A stretch of DNA of 64,000 nucleotides from Lyophyllum atratum (lineage: Eukaryota; Basidiomycota; Agaricomycetes; Agaricales; Lyophyllaceae). Under the pieces are notes generated by a model that saw only the letters and a list, made by a program, of their open reading frames with translations, searched no databases and was not told the origin of the DNA. This document shows positions 11,602 through 24,418 of the stretch, piece by piece. The stretch is from assembly GCA_014905825.1 (NCBI GenBank), contig JACGCN010000049.1, forward strand, positions 248,001 through 312,000, written 5' to 3'. Position 1 is the first letter of the stretch, and every line of letters starts with the position of its first letter. A program made the position numbers and the translations under genes.

Positions 11602-12308
11602 TTAACGGACACGGTGTGTGTATTCCCAGATAACAACAGGTAGGCGGAGTAGTATTTTGGAGGTGGGGAGAAGAAGGGTCGCGCGTCGTAGTAAACTCGT
11701 TTTGTGAATGGCAGTGGGATCGAGGTCCTGTTGCGCACGGAGAACGGCGGCAATGGCGGCAATCTGGTTGTTGGCGATGGCGAAGTGGAGCGGGGACCTG
11801 GCAGTGGCTTCGTTGGGAGTGGGATCACTGTCTGGACGTCCTATGAAGGAGTCGCATCGATGTTGGCTCCATGATCTAGGAAGCCTTCAGTAAGAAGTGT
11901 GAGTCCAAGCAAAGTTGGCGCACGTACAGCTGAGTAGAATCCAACTCTGCCGGTCTCCAATCGGTATATTCATCAGGGATGGTATATTCGGGTGCAGGCA
12001 ACCATGCCTCGTCATCGTTTTCCTCCAAAAGCGCGCCGAGAATTCCGCTCGAGTTCGACGAATCCAGACGCTTAGTCCTATACTAATTTCAGTGAGGATC
12101 CACGACAATATTGGACATAAGCCAGTACACACCCGTACAAGCACCTTCACGTTCATCAGATACATCAGCTGGCCGCTGCTGAGCTCGCTCCCCCAGCAAT
12201 TCGTCCCTCACCGCAACCCCTGCTCAACAGTACAGATGCACGTGGCCAAACTTGTCAAAAACCTCGAAAGAGAAGCGGCAGAGCGTCGCTCTGGTTCTTG
12301 CTCGACAT
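11602..12308 (-). pseudogene. ankyrin-repeat-like gene remnant
   Basis: Reading the minus strand, one frame encodes TARSPLHFAIANNQIAAIAA, close to the ankyrin consensus (TPLHxA...G), and ends in a stop at 11602. Slightly upstream a different frame encodes LLTEGFLDHGANIDATPS, also ankyrin-like, and stops. An apparent 5' portion can be joined from an ATG at 12308 through acidic sequence (ALLEENDDEAWLPAPEYTIP), but only by choosing the frame that garbles the DHGANIDAT segment. Two ankyrin-like pieces in different frames point to a frameshifted, decaying gene near 11840. An alternative is a small intact gene using the continuous frame. Low confidence on both. Confidence 0.3.
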
Positions 12309-12630
12309 GGTCTAGATGTGAAATATGTCACAACGTCGAAGGGATTTGAATGGAACCAAGGTAGGAGTGCTCAGTGAGGCAAGAGGGAGGACGGCGGACT
12401 CGTGTTATTTTCCTTTGTTGAATTCGGGAGGCGATCGGATCAACATATAAGGGATGCCGCAGGACTTTCTTCGGTACCACCACTTGACCACCACCTCTTG
12501 GGCTCTTGTGAAACAACTTGAAGGAAAATCATAGTTAATCGCGGTCACTTCTGCATTGCAACCTTTTGATATCGTAAATCACCAGAGCCGCTGTCGCTTT
12601 ACGTTCGAACCCGAGTCGGTTCATCAAACC
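12309..12630. other. intergenic, probable divergent promoter
   Basis: About 320 bases between the ankyrin-like remnant on the minus strand and the first MYND gene on the plus strand. I see no other feature in it. Confidence 0.4.
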
Positions 12631-14511
12631 ATGGATCTCAGCAAAGCGCAACGCATACCACCGATAACTGCTAACCTTGGTCAAGCGTGTTACGCATGTT
12701 TCAAAACCGAAGGTGAAGGCGCAACGCTCCGAAAATGTACCAAATGTCGAAGTGTGCAATACTGCGGGGCTGGTACGCATTGATCTACTCTAGCATCACG
12801 AACTTCCACCAACGTCGAATTCTCTTATTGGAGACTGTCAACAGGTTTGTTGGGATACGTATGCGCGTGTAAGCTGCTAAACGAGGCAAGCATAGGCGAA
12901 TTGGAAGGATCATAAAGGCATATGCAAGGCCTTACACAGCTTAGAGAACGACCCGACCATGAAGGCGTTTCTCCTATTCTCCCTATCTGACGCACCTGCG
13001 AGCGATTTGTACGATCTCGATACAATTATCGACACCATGGCAAACAATCAGCTCCGGTATGTAGGAAGGGTGCTCAATCGAAACCTCACCATCCCGGAAC
13101 GCAACTTGATAGGCTGGGAGCCGCGGTGTATGGGATGGTAAAATGTCTCATTCAATATTCTCCTATATACAACTAATCTCCCTGATAGTGCGCGTACCGA
13201 CCGGATTATGCGCATGGAGGGTAAAGAGAACACGCTCAAAGCCTGCCATGCTTGTAAAATGGCCTTCTACTGCTCTACACCCCACTGGGACGCCGTCCAG
13301 CACAAACACGCAGGAGAGCCATGCCAAGACGGCCACGATGGGTTGACTCAATGTCACATCAACCAGGAGATCCGTCTCGATGTCGCGTTCGGCAACGTCA
13401 TGCTTGGAGCGAACAGTGGCCAGTTCAAATGGGCACCTGAGCGCGTGAAGCCGTCTTGGCATTCATTGAAAGACAGCAACTGGGAGTCTGAATTCTCTAG
13501 TGGGCTTATCAAGGAATTTGGTATCTCCAGAGGGGCGGTCGGGCCGTTTGTGCGGGCTGCTTCGGACGGGTTGTCCATGCCGATGACTATCCTTCACGCT
13601 CTGGAAACCCTAAATAAGGATGACGCATGGACTCGTAAGGAGACTCTGACGATCCATGTGCCTTCCCTTTCCTTTTCTCCTCCCTGATAGCCGTTCTGAC
13701 GACGTTTAAACAGCTCCTTGGGGCCTATGAAGTTGAAGTTATGAACGCTCAAATTTTCGAGGAGATTCTCCACCGACTACCGGAGGTTAAGAACCTCAAG
13801 GTCTGCAGATATTGGAAAAAAAATCCTCACAGCTAGAGACCTCCTGGCTAATCCCGTGAATAGCTCGTCTTATGCGGTCCAGAACTCGTCAAATTATCCA
13901 GCCCAAGAGAAAGAAACAAAGAGATCAACATGGAGACCTGCCCGTACGTCACCCCCCTAAATAATCTGCAGAGACGCCTCATCCAGCCCTCCCCGACTTC
14001 AGCAACTGTACCACCCAACGACGCAAGCGCACCCACCAACTGTTCACTCAGTACGTCCAACATCGTGTCCGTATCAGCATGTATTCATCTCCTTTTGCTC
14101 TCTCTCCAGAAATTATCACGACTTCGCAAAGTCTTTAGGAAGCAGGTTCACCAAACCCGACCTCGCTGTCGCTTTCAACTCCGGCTCGGCGGAACTGGAT
14201 GTCCATTCGTGGAAAGAAACCATATCATTCCTCGTCAAGAATCATATTCCCAGTGTTTTCACCGTAAGTGACTTCTATTTCGTTATTTCCTTCGTTCCTT
14301 CGTGGATCCTGAGATCATATGTGGCGCACAGGCATACCATAGCGAAGAGGCACAAGCGGAGGCGCAGATCCTGAAAGCGGCCGGCGCGAAACTCGTCCCC
14401 GCGCTCGGACCCACTAAGAACGTCTGGGGAAGTACGTCGGCTAAGAAGGAGCCGAATAAAGTTACGGGGTTTTACGCTGTGAATGGCTGGCTTTCAGGTG
14501 GATTCCGATGA
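12631..14511 (+). CDS. MYND zinc-finger/MSS51 C-terminal-domain protein, copy A
   Basis: Nine exons by hand: 12631-12772, 12834-12844, 12896-13137, 13189-13657, 13714-13800, 13864-13943, 14003-14050, 14110-14263, 14332-14511. The N-terminus carries a MYND finger (CYACFK, LRKCTKCRSVQYC, DCQQANWKDHKGIC). A second Cys/His finger-like block follows in exon 4 (ACHACKMAFYC, HWDAVQHKHAGEPC). The rest matches the MSS51 C-terminal domain: LHRLPEVKNLKLVLCGPEL, ETCPNCTTQRRKR, YHDFAKSLGSRFTKPDLAVA, TGFYAVNGWLSGGFR. In yeast Mss51 is a COX1 translational activator, but basidiomycetes carry many MYND relatives of unknown role. No mitochondrial presequence is obvious. It is a tandem duplicate of the gene at 15019. 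Confidence 0.85.
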
Positions 14512-15018
14512 TCTTGAAGTCAGTAAGTGTCTCCTTTCTTCTGGGGAGGATAGCAGAAGAAGAGAGACTTACGGAATGGCTGCGACCCAGAAGATACCGT
14601 AGGACGGGAGCGCTAGTGTTTGATAGTGAATGGTGGGTTTGTTTGGGAGGCCGTAGGGATATGTACGTTACGTCGAAGTTTTCCTGAGGTGACCTCGCGA
14701 GTCGCTACATAATGCCTCTAATAGTTTTGAAAGTCGACCATAATCAGTGTTCTGCGGTGGTGATCGCATCGAGCCTTGACTTGGTCTTCAACAATCTACA
14801 GGAGTCGCTGATCCGATCAACTGATCTGAGTTCAAAACATTTTGCTCGCAACGTAGCGACTTTCCTTCAAACCACCACCACCACCCCTCTAGTGACAAAA
14901 AAATCTCCTTACGGTGGTATCTTAGTGTTGAACTTGAAGTCTGTCCTTTCGACGTAAATCGCTCTTATAGAGTGGCTCAGCTATCGCTTCACATTCGATC
15001 CCATTGACTGATCACGCG
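14512..15018. other. intergenic between the two MYND genes
   Basis: About 500 bases holding the 3' flank of copy A and the promoter of copy B. A CCACCACCACCACCCC run sits near 14873. No gene is seen. Confidence 0.45.
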
Positions 15019-16938
15019 ATGAATTCCCGCCAACTCCGTGACCCGCCCATGACAGCTATCCTTGGACGAGTATGCTACACCTGTTTCAAAAGTAAAACTA
15101 AAATGGCAACGCTTTCAAAGTGTGGAAGATGCCAACGCGTGCGATACTGCGGCGCTGGTACGTATCCCCCCTTTTCTCATTCATATTATGGTGAAGTTAA
15201 TAGGGTGAGGTGATTTTAGATTGTCAAAAGGTTCGTTGATGCGCCTGAATGAAGTCGTCTTAGTTGCTAAAAGAACGAGCAATCACAGGCAGACTGGAAA
15301 AATGGGCATAAAGATTTGTGTAACGCCTTTCGAGCCGTCGAGAACGATCGCTTCATCAAGGCCGCTGTCAGTGGGGTGCTATCGGATGAACCTTTCAGTG
15401 ATTTGTCTAGACTAAATGCGATCATTGAGACGTTGGTAAAAAATCAGGCCCGGTACATGGTACTGGCTCTCGAGCGGAGCCTCACCATATCGGAGCAGAA
15501 CCTTATAGGTTGGGAGCCACGGTGCATGGGATGGTACGATGATCTATCTCTCTTTAAACATCATCACATACCAATGCTGATCACCCTCGTAGCGGGCGTA
15601 CGGATCGAGACATCCGAACGGAAGCTGCAACGACAGGATCCGGTTCGACCCCGCCTACGCTCAAGGCCTGCCAGGCGTGTAAATTAGCCTTCTACTGCTG
15701 CACCCGCCACTGGGACGCCGTCCAGCACAAGCATGCGGGCGAGCCCTGCGAAGACGGTCACGACGGGCTTACTCAGTGCCAAATGAACCAAGAGCTTCGT
15801 CTGGATGAAGGGTTCGCTACCACGCAGACGGAAGCGCAGGCCTTGTCCCGATGGGCTCCTGCGCGCGTCTTGCCGCGTTGGATGCCTTTGGGAGCCACGA
15901 ACTGGGAGGCTGAGTACTCAAGTTGGCTTACACTAGAATTCCGTCTTCTTGGCAAGGCGGTAGCACCGTTCTTGCAGGCGGCGTCGGATGCATTATCTAT
16001 GCCAATGACTATCCTCAACGCTCTGGAGATTTTGAATCCGGATGATGCATGGACCCGCAAGGAAACATTGACTATTCATGTGATTCCGCTTTTTTGTCTT
16101 TTCGTTTTCGGATTCCGGTACTCAAGGCGACTCAATAGATACTTGGAGCCTACGACCCCGAATTTCAGAAGGCTAATGTTTTCGAAGAGATTCTTCACCG
16201 CTTACCGGAAGTAAAAAAGCTGAAGGTAGTCTAGTTTGAAAATCGCGGCAGCCGAGAATGGTGGCTAATCCTCAACCCAATAGGTCGTTCTATGCGGTCC
16301 AGAACTCGAAAATATTATAGACCCAAGCGTATGGAACATAGACATAGACATGTCGACTTGCCGGTATGCTATTCCTCCAATCATTTTTTTCAGTTTTTTT
16401 TCGGGACTTCTCATTCACAACTTCGTCCTTCAGGAACTGTACCCGCCGGGGACGCAAGCGAATCCACCGGCTGTCCATTGAGTACGTCTAATCATCACCC
16501 AATATCTGTGTAAAACTCATCTTCCTTCGATATTCCTGTTAGAACTTACCATGAATTCGCGAAATCCTTGGGAACCAAGTTTACCAAACCCGATCTCGCT
16601 GTCGCCTTCGACTCTGAGCTTTCGGAATTTGACATCCAGTCTTGGCGACAAACGGTGTCCTTCCTCGTCAACAATAGGATCCCTAGCGTCTTCACGGTGA
16701 GTGTCGTAGAGATCCTTCCTTCTTTCACGCATTTGGGTTCATATACGACACGATACAGGCCTACAATCGCGAAGTGGCAGAGGCAGAGGCGAGCCTTTTG
16801 ACAGCGGCCGGTGCGCAGCTTGACCCACGGCTTGGCCCAACGAAGAACACCTGGGGAAGCAAGCTAGCCAAGAAGGAGCCCAACAAAGTGACTGGGTTCT
16901 ACGCTGTGAATGGCTGGCTCGCAGGTGGCTTTCGATGA
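15019..16938 (+). CDS. MYND zinc-finger/MSS51 C-terminal-domain protein, copy B
   Basis: Tandem paralog of the gene at 12631 with the same intron positions throughout, including an 11-nt microexon (ATTGTCAAAAG). The start MNSRQLRDPPMTAILG aligns with copy A. The MYND finger reads CYTCFK, KCGRCQRVRYC, DCQKADWKNGHKDLC. The second finger reads ACQACKLAFYC, HWDAVQHKHAGEPC. The MSS51-C parts are LGAYDPEFQKANVFEEILHR, VVLCGPELENI, CRNCTRRGRKRIHRL, FAKSLGTKFTKPDLAVAFDS, and the end is TGFYAVNGWLAGGFR. Relative to A it has an insertion before the second finger (RDIRTEAATTGSGST). Every zinc-ligand position I can see is kept, so both copies look functional. Cellular role is not established. Confidence 0.85.
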
Positions 16939-17658
16939 TTCACTGGGAACAAATTCGCTTGCCTGCCACTGCAACTGAGCCGCAAGTCGATCTCCTCTCG
17001 TTTGATGCACATTCCTTGCGCCTCGATCTGGGTTTCGATGCCTGTTCTCGATTCACGTCCGATTCCTTCGTCACTCGCTCTTCTTGATCTCAATGTTTCC
17101 TACAGTACCCGGTTCTTGATCATCTTTTGCACGCTCTCAAGTCTTTCATCCCCTATCCTCCTCAGCTTTGTACATTTCTCATACATCACCTAGGCTTTCG
17201 ATGCTTTCCCAGGTCCCTAACCCCCTTCATTCTCCTATCTTGTGGATGTAAACGTTGTATAATTCTTGGCCCCAGTCCTGTATCCTTTCCTCCCCTCTCT
17301 TGATGCCTACGTCGTGTATGTTTTCCACGCTTTCGATGCTTTGCACATTCCCAGTCCACTGTTTCTATATCCCACCCTCTTCTTGGCCTTTAGACAGCAC
17401 CCGCCTCTCATGACTTGCGCATGTCTCCTTTCCACGTCTTGATACAAAGTGCACCTCGTACAGTACTAATACGTATACCTTCTCTTCAGCCAACATATGT
17501 ATTTCATCAAATGCTATTAGAAGCGTGAGTGTAACGTACACGATGTCCCTAGCAAGACTACAAACGTACATAGCAAACTCGAAAGCAAATCTCCCCAACT
17601 CCCAAGTACCGACCAGTCCAAAACAGTACATGCCAGCATCCAAAATCACCGAGTCAAT
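16939..17658. other. intergenic, convergent 3' flanks
   Basis: About 700 bases between convergent genes. The plus strand is pyrimidine-rich, with loosely repeated segments (GCTTTCGATGCTTT occurs near 17192 and again near 17330). No gene is seen. Confidence 0.45.
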
Positions 17659-19995
17659 TCACGCCGCAGACATCACTTGCGCCTCAACCTCATCCGCATT
17701 CCCCAACTCACTCGCCGGAATCGCCAAAGGCGAAACCGACGTCCCCACCACCTCCCTGCTCTCCTCATACGCAGGCGACGGCGTTGGCGGCGTCCGCGTT
17801 ATATCACCCACCACTAACCCCGCCGGACCAGGCCCTGACCCATCCGCACCACCCGTCACCATCCCGCCTCTCACCATTCCCCCCCCACCCCCGCCACCTG
17901 TAACCATCCCTCCGACCATCCCACCAAACTTCGCAACAGCGCCCTCCATCTGCCTCCTCTCCCTCTCCTCCCTCTTCTCCCGTGCCTTCATCTTGCGCTC
18001 CTCCTCCCTAGCGTGCTTGGCACCGCGCTCGCCGAGCTCGTGCGCGACCCATTCGGCGGCGGTGGTTACTGCGCGTATGGGGTCGCGCTTGCAGGAGAGA
18101 AGGAAGCCTTGGAGTTCGGCGGTGGAGAACTCGTGTTCGGGTATGTGGGCGGTGAATTGGGCTGCGAGGTCGGGGATGGATGAGGTGAGTGTGGACGTGG
18201 GTGTGATGGTGGCGTCTTGTTTCTCGAAATGGAGAGTCAAGGTGGAGGTGCTGGTATTAGTAGTGGAGGTAGGGGCACGGGCGAAAAAGCGCAGGAAGAG
18301 AGCCAATGCTTGGGCTTTGGTCGCGAATTTGTATTGGATCTTCATGTCGATGCGTCCTGGGCGGAGGAGGGCCGGGTCGAGTCTATCAATGTAATTGGTC
18401 TACGAACAGATTATCATGAGTCGAGGCCCAGCATAAGGGAAATAAGTTCACGTACGGTGGCGAAGAAAAGCTTTCCCTCCTCGCTACCAACACCATCAAT
18501 AACGTTAAGGAGACCCGAGAGCGTCACAGCGGACTTGCGTCCTGCGCCTGGGGGATATGATCCAGAAACAAAGCCGTACGGCGCCGGAATGGGTTGGTCT
18601 TCCTCGTCTTCGCGGGAGGGGAATGCGCAGTCGATATCTTCGATGAGAAGGATCGAGTTCTTGGGGATCGAGGAGGCGGCTTTTTGCAGGAAGGAGTCAT
18701 CCACGCTGTTAAGTTTGAGTCAGTTGACTTGGGGGAGAGAATTAGAGTAGACGAATGAACGTACAATCCGGAGGAGAGGGACAAGGCGTATATTTCGAGG
18801 CCCAGTTCACCAGCCTGAGGATAATACATGTTAGGCGTTATTGCGGTGTAATCGGGATGTATTCTTACGAGAGCATAGATCGTGGAGGCTAGTGAACGAA
18901 AAACATAATGAGGGCAAGAAGTTGAGCGACCCAGCAAAGAAACTCACTTTTTCCAGTGCCAGGAGGGCCGTACAGAAGGTACCCACGCCTGTGAGGTATC
19001 CCGGCCTCGATATACCACTCCTCCGTATCAATGAACTCTTGAGCATCTTTTACCAGGGAATCCACAACGCCTTCCATTAAAATGATGGAGCTAAGAGGGC
19101 GACGAGCCTTATGCTTGACATTACTCCAGACGAAGCCAGGTCCATACGTTGGCTGTCCCCATCGTAAGCTGAGATATGTATGGTAAAGGTGGCCGGCACC
19201 TACCATATCAGCCATGTGAACTGTCACGTTGGGCCTGCTCACTTCCTTGTAGCGGACGCGCGTTGCTTCGACGAAGTTGTAGAGAATGTTCATGTTGAGT
19301 GTGTAGATCCTAATTATAGATCATGAAGCGTCAGGGAACCTCGAAGACAGCAATATAAGGTCACGCACGAAAGGAATATAGTAGCAGGCGCGTATCCTCC
19401 TTGGTGCTCCGTCGCCTGTCGGTCTTGACTCCTTTTAATCTCCACCCAATACCCCTTCCAGCGAAATAGCTGTGGCATTTTGTACGTCGGGACATAATCC
19501 GCATTGCCATCGACCTCGGGCCCGAGTTTGAGACCCCATTTACGCTTGGAATTCTTCTCGTTGACACGAAAGTCGCGCGAACGACGCCACACATTCTCCT
19601 GTGTCTGTAAAACCAATGGGTTTTGCCTAATTCAGTGACAGGGACACTGGATTGAACTAGCTACGTACCAAAAACAACACAATCCACTCGTACGACGGGT
19701 CTCCTTCGGTGAACTGTGCCGTAATGCAGTACTCTAAAGATGTCAAAAATGAACTCAGAGAATGAACCTGAATAACTGGGGCGTGACGAGACTCACGAAA
19801 CTTGAACCGCTCCATGAGCCACTGGCATAGTCTGCGTCCAGTCTCGATGAGCGAGCCCAAAACGAGCAAGCGGACGCTATCCCAGATATATGGGTTCGAC
19901 GCCATGGACGCCACAAACGAAAGCCCCATGAGGCGGTTGAACGTCAGTCCCAAACCATCGCTGCTGCCAGACGCTGCTTGCGATGCTGAGTCCAT
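17659..19995 (-). CDS. BCS1-like AAA ATPase
   Basis: Member of the BCS1 family, AAA proteins of the mitochondrial inner membrane; yeast Bcs1 inserts the Rieske protein into complex III. The N-terminal exon has a hydrophobic stretch (NPYIWDSVRLLVLGSLIE), then the BCS1 N domain (YVPTYKMPQLFRWKGYWVEI, RPNVTVHMADM). The AAA core has Walker A GPPGTGKS, Walker B ILLIEDIDCAF, GLLNVIDGVGSEEGKLFFAT and the second region of homology NYIDRLDPALLRPGRIDMKI. The C-terminal tail is long, with a basic/acidic coiled-coil-like stretch (REEERKMKAREKREERERR) and Gly/Met repeats. Several introns interrupt it, one inside the Walker A region. Fungi have many BCS1 paralogs, so the specific complex III role cannot be assumed. 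Confidence 0.85.
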
Positions 19996-20148
19996 GGTCG
20001 TATCGGTGGTGTGGTCGAGATGGGTGTCAGGGTGTAGCTTACGGAGAGAATTTTGAGCGCCAGAGACGCACAGTTGACTGTGTGGGCGTCAGAAGGCCGA
20101 AAGAAGTGCGGACGAAGTGCGGCATGTTCGGACATGAGGCACGTTGAT

Positions 20149-20154
20149 ATATAG
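20149..20154 (-). promoter_or_regulatory. TATA box of the BCS1-like gene
   Basis: TATATA on the minus strand, about 155 bases before the ATG at 19995. Motif and position only. Confidence 0.35.
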
Positions 20155-21853
20155 ATCGGGAACCGAAAATAAGAGTTGCTCCCTGATCAACTCCACTCGA
20201 CATTCCGTGCTGAGCGCTGGGCGTCATCTGTCGCTTAGGACGTATACACATACGCGCTCGAGGAGAGGGAGCAGCGTATCATGACGAAGTCAAGTGCAAG
20301 CGGTTGGATATTTTTGTTTATTCGAGTTGTAAATTCTCACGAGATAACCTTGAACTCCTCCATCTCCACCATTGACATGCACGACCATTCTCCCTCGCGA
20401 GACTATCTTCTCCATGATCACCGAATGCACACATAGGACGATTTCTTTGTTCCTCTATTTGCACCACTCGACAGATGCTGTCAACGCTTCAAGAGCGCAT
20501 CCATAATGGGAATCGAGCAATTCGAGGGTCCCTGACGTTCCTTGGACGTCGCATAACCCGCAGGTCCTGGTTCTCAGGTCTCCGGGATATCAACCAGAAG
20601 AATTTGGGTATCTTGCCGTTTGTGATATTTTCACTCGATGATCGAAGAGTTCAGATTATTGACCGATTCCATTCTATGGCTTCATCTTGCGACTGACAGT
20701 GCAACCCGCCACAGCCGCCATCGCTCCCGACGCTGGGAACGATCTCGCATTTCGAACTCATAGCCACCAGCGACATGACTTCACTGCCGTTGTGTGTTAT
20801 GGTGTACCTCGATTGAGTGCCGATGGCCTTCGTACCAAAGGACCGCTATGCCGATTTCTTGCATCCAGATTTTCTCGCTCAAGCTAGTCTCTATATGGAT
20901 CTCCTAGAGCGCGTAGCGTTGCGGTCATAACTTGGTCGCCGGTCCTCAGAATATATGAGTACGCTCTTTGAGCAGTAGTACTTGAAATCAACATTCCACG
21001 AGTTGACTACGGCCTCTTGCCCATAACCGGCTCCCTATCCCTTTCCGGACCGAAAACAAACACCTCCGTCAGGTCCTCTCCAGCCTTCTTCACCTGATCT
21101 AAAGCGCCGATCATTCCTTGTTCCCCTGAATGTCCTCCCCTTCAGCTTCCACTATCTCTATCATTGGCTTCCTCGCTGTACCACCCATGGTCTCTTCGGA
21201 TCGGCGCAGCTTCATATCCTCGCTTTGAAAGGTGCTCAACTGCACGTTTCAGTATGGCTTTTTTTCGACCACACCAGTGTTTCTGCAATTAGCCTCGATG
21301 GGCAACTACTCGAACCTCTAGATCACGATAGGATCAATCAAGTACTAGTCATGTGTTCTTGGTCGTAGGTCCAACTTGCACTATTCGTCAGGGTCAATTA
21401 TGTCGATTCACTGGCTATATCCGGAAGGCAGCTCCGGGCTGCTCTTGCCATCTTGGAACATCGGATTACACCAACTTACCCCACCAGGCTCTCCCAGTTA
21501 CGCAGATTCGAGATATCTGGGACATCGATTGATTCTGGGATCTTTTTCAGTGCAGACATGCCACTTTCGCCTAAGCCGTTGTGGTAAGGTGCAAGCGGAC
21601 CGCGACGTATGCATGCCGAGGAGCACACCAGCGAGACAAGCCTTACGATGAATTCCGACGGAAGAGGCATATGTCATAGTCGTAGGAGGAGACGATCCTA
21701 ACAATGGGATCCGACGGGGAAGGCATTTGTGATTCATCGGTATTCGACCGAAGAAAAAAACCTGTCACCGTTGGGAGCCCGACTTCTTATCCATCGATCA
21801 AGCCTCCATGTGCCTGGGTAGAAGTTTGATACTAATAGTGGCTTCGGAAGGAC
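20155..21853. other. intergenic, no gene seen
   Basis: About 1.7 kb between divergent genes. Two imperfect copies of a segment (TCCGACGGAAGAGGCAT near 21653 and TCCGACGGGGAAGGCAT near 21711) lie about 60 bases apart. No coding frame with recognisable motifs was found. Confidence 0.45.
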
Positions 21854-21860
21854 TTATAAG
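21854..21860 (+). promoter_or_regulatory. TATA-like box, BBE oxidase copy 1
   Basis: TTATAAG lies about 87 bases before the ATG. Copies 2 and 3 have a related box at nearly the same distance, which strengthens the call. Confidence 0.5.
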
Positions 21861-21943
21861 GGACGCGAAGCCCGTGCATTGTTCACACATCCCTTGACTT
21901 CAAGTTAGCACCTCGAGCGCCGATTTATCAAGATCTTCATCCA

Positions 21944-23744
21944 ATGACTGACTTCACAGCGTTCAAAACCCAATTCAAAGGCGATCTCGTTCAAGCCGGC
22001 GATGCCGATTACACAAAGGCCATTGCACGTTGGGCAGCCAATGCAGAGCGTCGCGCTCACATCGTAGCCTTCGTGAAAGATGCAAGCGACGTAGTGCTCG
22101 CGATCCAGTATGCCAGAGTCAATTCCTTGCCGATCGCCATCCGTGGTGGCGGACACAATCCGGCTGCAGCCTCCTCGAGCGAAGGAGGGCTGGTGATCGA
22201 TCTGTCGCGTCATATTAACGGTGCGAAGGTTGATTCCGAAAAGCGTGTTGCGTATGTCGGAGGTGGTGCGCTGTGGGAGACTGTAGACAAGGAGGCGATC
22301 AAACACGGGCTGGCAACGGTGGCTGGAACGGTTAACCATGTATGTCCTTTTTCATTACCAGTAATCATCGTGGCTTCTGCTTATTTCCATGGTCGGCTTA
22401 GACTGGCGTTGGAGGGTACGTCTCTGGCATCTTGGAACGTGGAATACTGCTAATCTAACCACGTTTGATAAGACTTACTCTTGGAGGGGGTTATGGATGG
22501 CTTAGCTCGGAACACGGTCTCGTCATCGACAACCTCGTCCAAGTATATACCCTCCATATTCCCGTGTCAAACACGTCACTAAGAGATCTACAACTGCTTA
22601 GGCTACAGTGGTCACTGCTAACGGCTCAATCTTGACGGCTAGCGAGACCGAAAACAGCGATCTTTTCTTCGGAATACGAGGCGGCGGCTCTAACTTCGGA
22701 GTGGTGACAGAATTTGTGCTCAAGTTGCACCCACAACGGGCAACGGTCTACGCAGGGATGCTTATTTTCCCGCCAACAGCGTTAGAGAAGCTGGTGGAAG
22801 TCACAGCGAAGTGGTGGGCCAATGTTGGGGAGAAGCAGGGGATGCTGCAGATGCTGGCCGTCGGTCCAGACGAAAACGTAGGGCTTTTTTGCCTCGTTAC
22901 CTATACTTCTAACTGTAGTGCCATCCCGTACCTCAGCCAATCATCGTACATAGCCTGTTCTACAATGGTACGGAGGCCGAAGGCAGGGCCGTGTTCAAGG
23001 CCTTTTTCGACGTTGGTTCGTGTTGTCATTTATGCGACGGGTTGGCGAACTCTCAAGGTGCTACACAGGTCCCGTGGCGGACCTGACCAAGGAAATACCC
23101 TTTGAGGAACTAAATACATTGCAGGTGAGTACTTTGCGACCTCGTTTGTTTCCCAATCGTCACAGACCACAATATCCTTTTTAAGAACGCCGGCTGCTTC
23201 CATGGCCAAGGAGTGTACCAGAAGGGCCTTGCGCATCGCAAACCAGACTACCAGTCTATCGCCAAAGCGTATGAGAAGGTCATCAGTACCTCGAGTCCGG
23301 ATTTCAAGGTCAACATCGCCTTTGAGTACTTCCCTCTCGGAAAGATCACCTCGGTCCCGCAAGGCACGACCGCGTTCCGCAGAGACCCCACCCCAAGCGT
23401 ACTAGTTCTCAACTTATGGAAGGAGAACACTGTGGAGAACACAGAGCGTGGCAGGGCCATAGCGCATGAGCTCGCCCGAATTGTCACTGGCGGACAATCG
23501 GGTGTGAGCGACACAGAGAGCTTGGGATACGGAAATTATGGTAAGACGCTTGCAGCTGAAGCACGTCCGCATGTTTTTTAACTATGTTCACCCAGATGCG
23601 GAAGCCGTAACGGGAGAGAAGGAGGCGGTCCCAGACAAAGCGAAGGCGGTGTTTGCGGAGAACTACCCCAAGCTGCAAGCTATCAAGAAACGCTATGACC
23701 CCGAGAATATTTTCAACAAGTGGTTCCCCATAACTCCGGCGTGA
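21944..23744 (+). CDS. BBE-type FAD-linked oxidase (AA7-like), copy 1
   Basis: Flavin oxidase of the berberine-bridge-enzyme/6-hydroxynicotine-oxidase superfamily. The PCMH-type FAD domain has IRGGGHNPAAASSSEGGLVI, whose His is the expected covalent flavin attachment site, followed by VGGGALWETV and, across a 14-nt exon, TGVGGLTLGGGYGWLSSEHG. The Cys that makes a second flavin link in bicovalent members is absent: GTVNHTGVGG stands where GTC is usual. Later parts are FFGIRGGGSNFGVVTEF, the substrate domain (FEYFPLGKITSVP) and the BBE motif NYPKLQAIKKRYDPENIFNK. There is no signal peptide, so it is probably cytosolic. It heads a tandem array of three; the substrate is unknown. Confidence 0.88.
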
Positions 23745-24418
23745 TTCGGAACCTCGCTGTACTAGATACCAACGACAATACAATGTGTACATCATCAGAA
23801 TAGATCGGAACCCCCCAGAATCTTCGGCCGTCGAGGTTGTAAACGTCAACTAAACGATTCAGCGTTACGGAGCCCTAGAGTATCCCTGACTCGTCACTAC
23901 GGAAGTCCATTCAATCACGGCCCAGAGAACCTGATGCCACGCAACAGTAAGGCTTGACGTTTGAGGTACTTAACTTCTCCGGGATGTGAGCGGGAAGAAG
24001 GACCAGTGCAATACGCCGACGATTGTGACGCGGTACTTGTATTAGCACCCCCGTTAATCTTGAGCAGCGAGTAAGCAATGGAATGGACCATAGTGAGAAG
24101 GCTTGAAGAATATATGTGAGGTTTCAAAAAAAATCGTTTCTGCAGCTGTGATCGCAATGATCAAGATCAGATAAGATAAAGTAACATTTGACCTCTGTGA
24201 GCTAGAGGCGAACGGATGCGGTATAGTCAGAATGTAGGCTACGTACCTATATACGCTGTAAAGACAGCACGAATTAAGGAAGATCGGAAAGGTAAGCGAA
24301 TGCCACAAGAATTTTGAAAGTAAGCTAAGACGAAACTTGCAATGGACACGGACTTTTAATTCAGTTTGGATTTGTTTGGTTTCGTTGAAGATTTCTGCTG
24401 GCAGTGGGCAAGAGCTCG
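23745..24418. other. intergenic 5' of the inverted-repeat element
   Basis: About 670 bases of 3' flank of BBE copy 1, with no gene seen. It leads into the mobile element whose target duplication starts at 24419. Confidence 0.45.
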
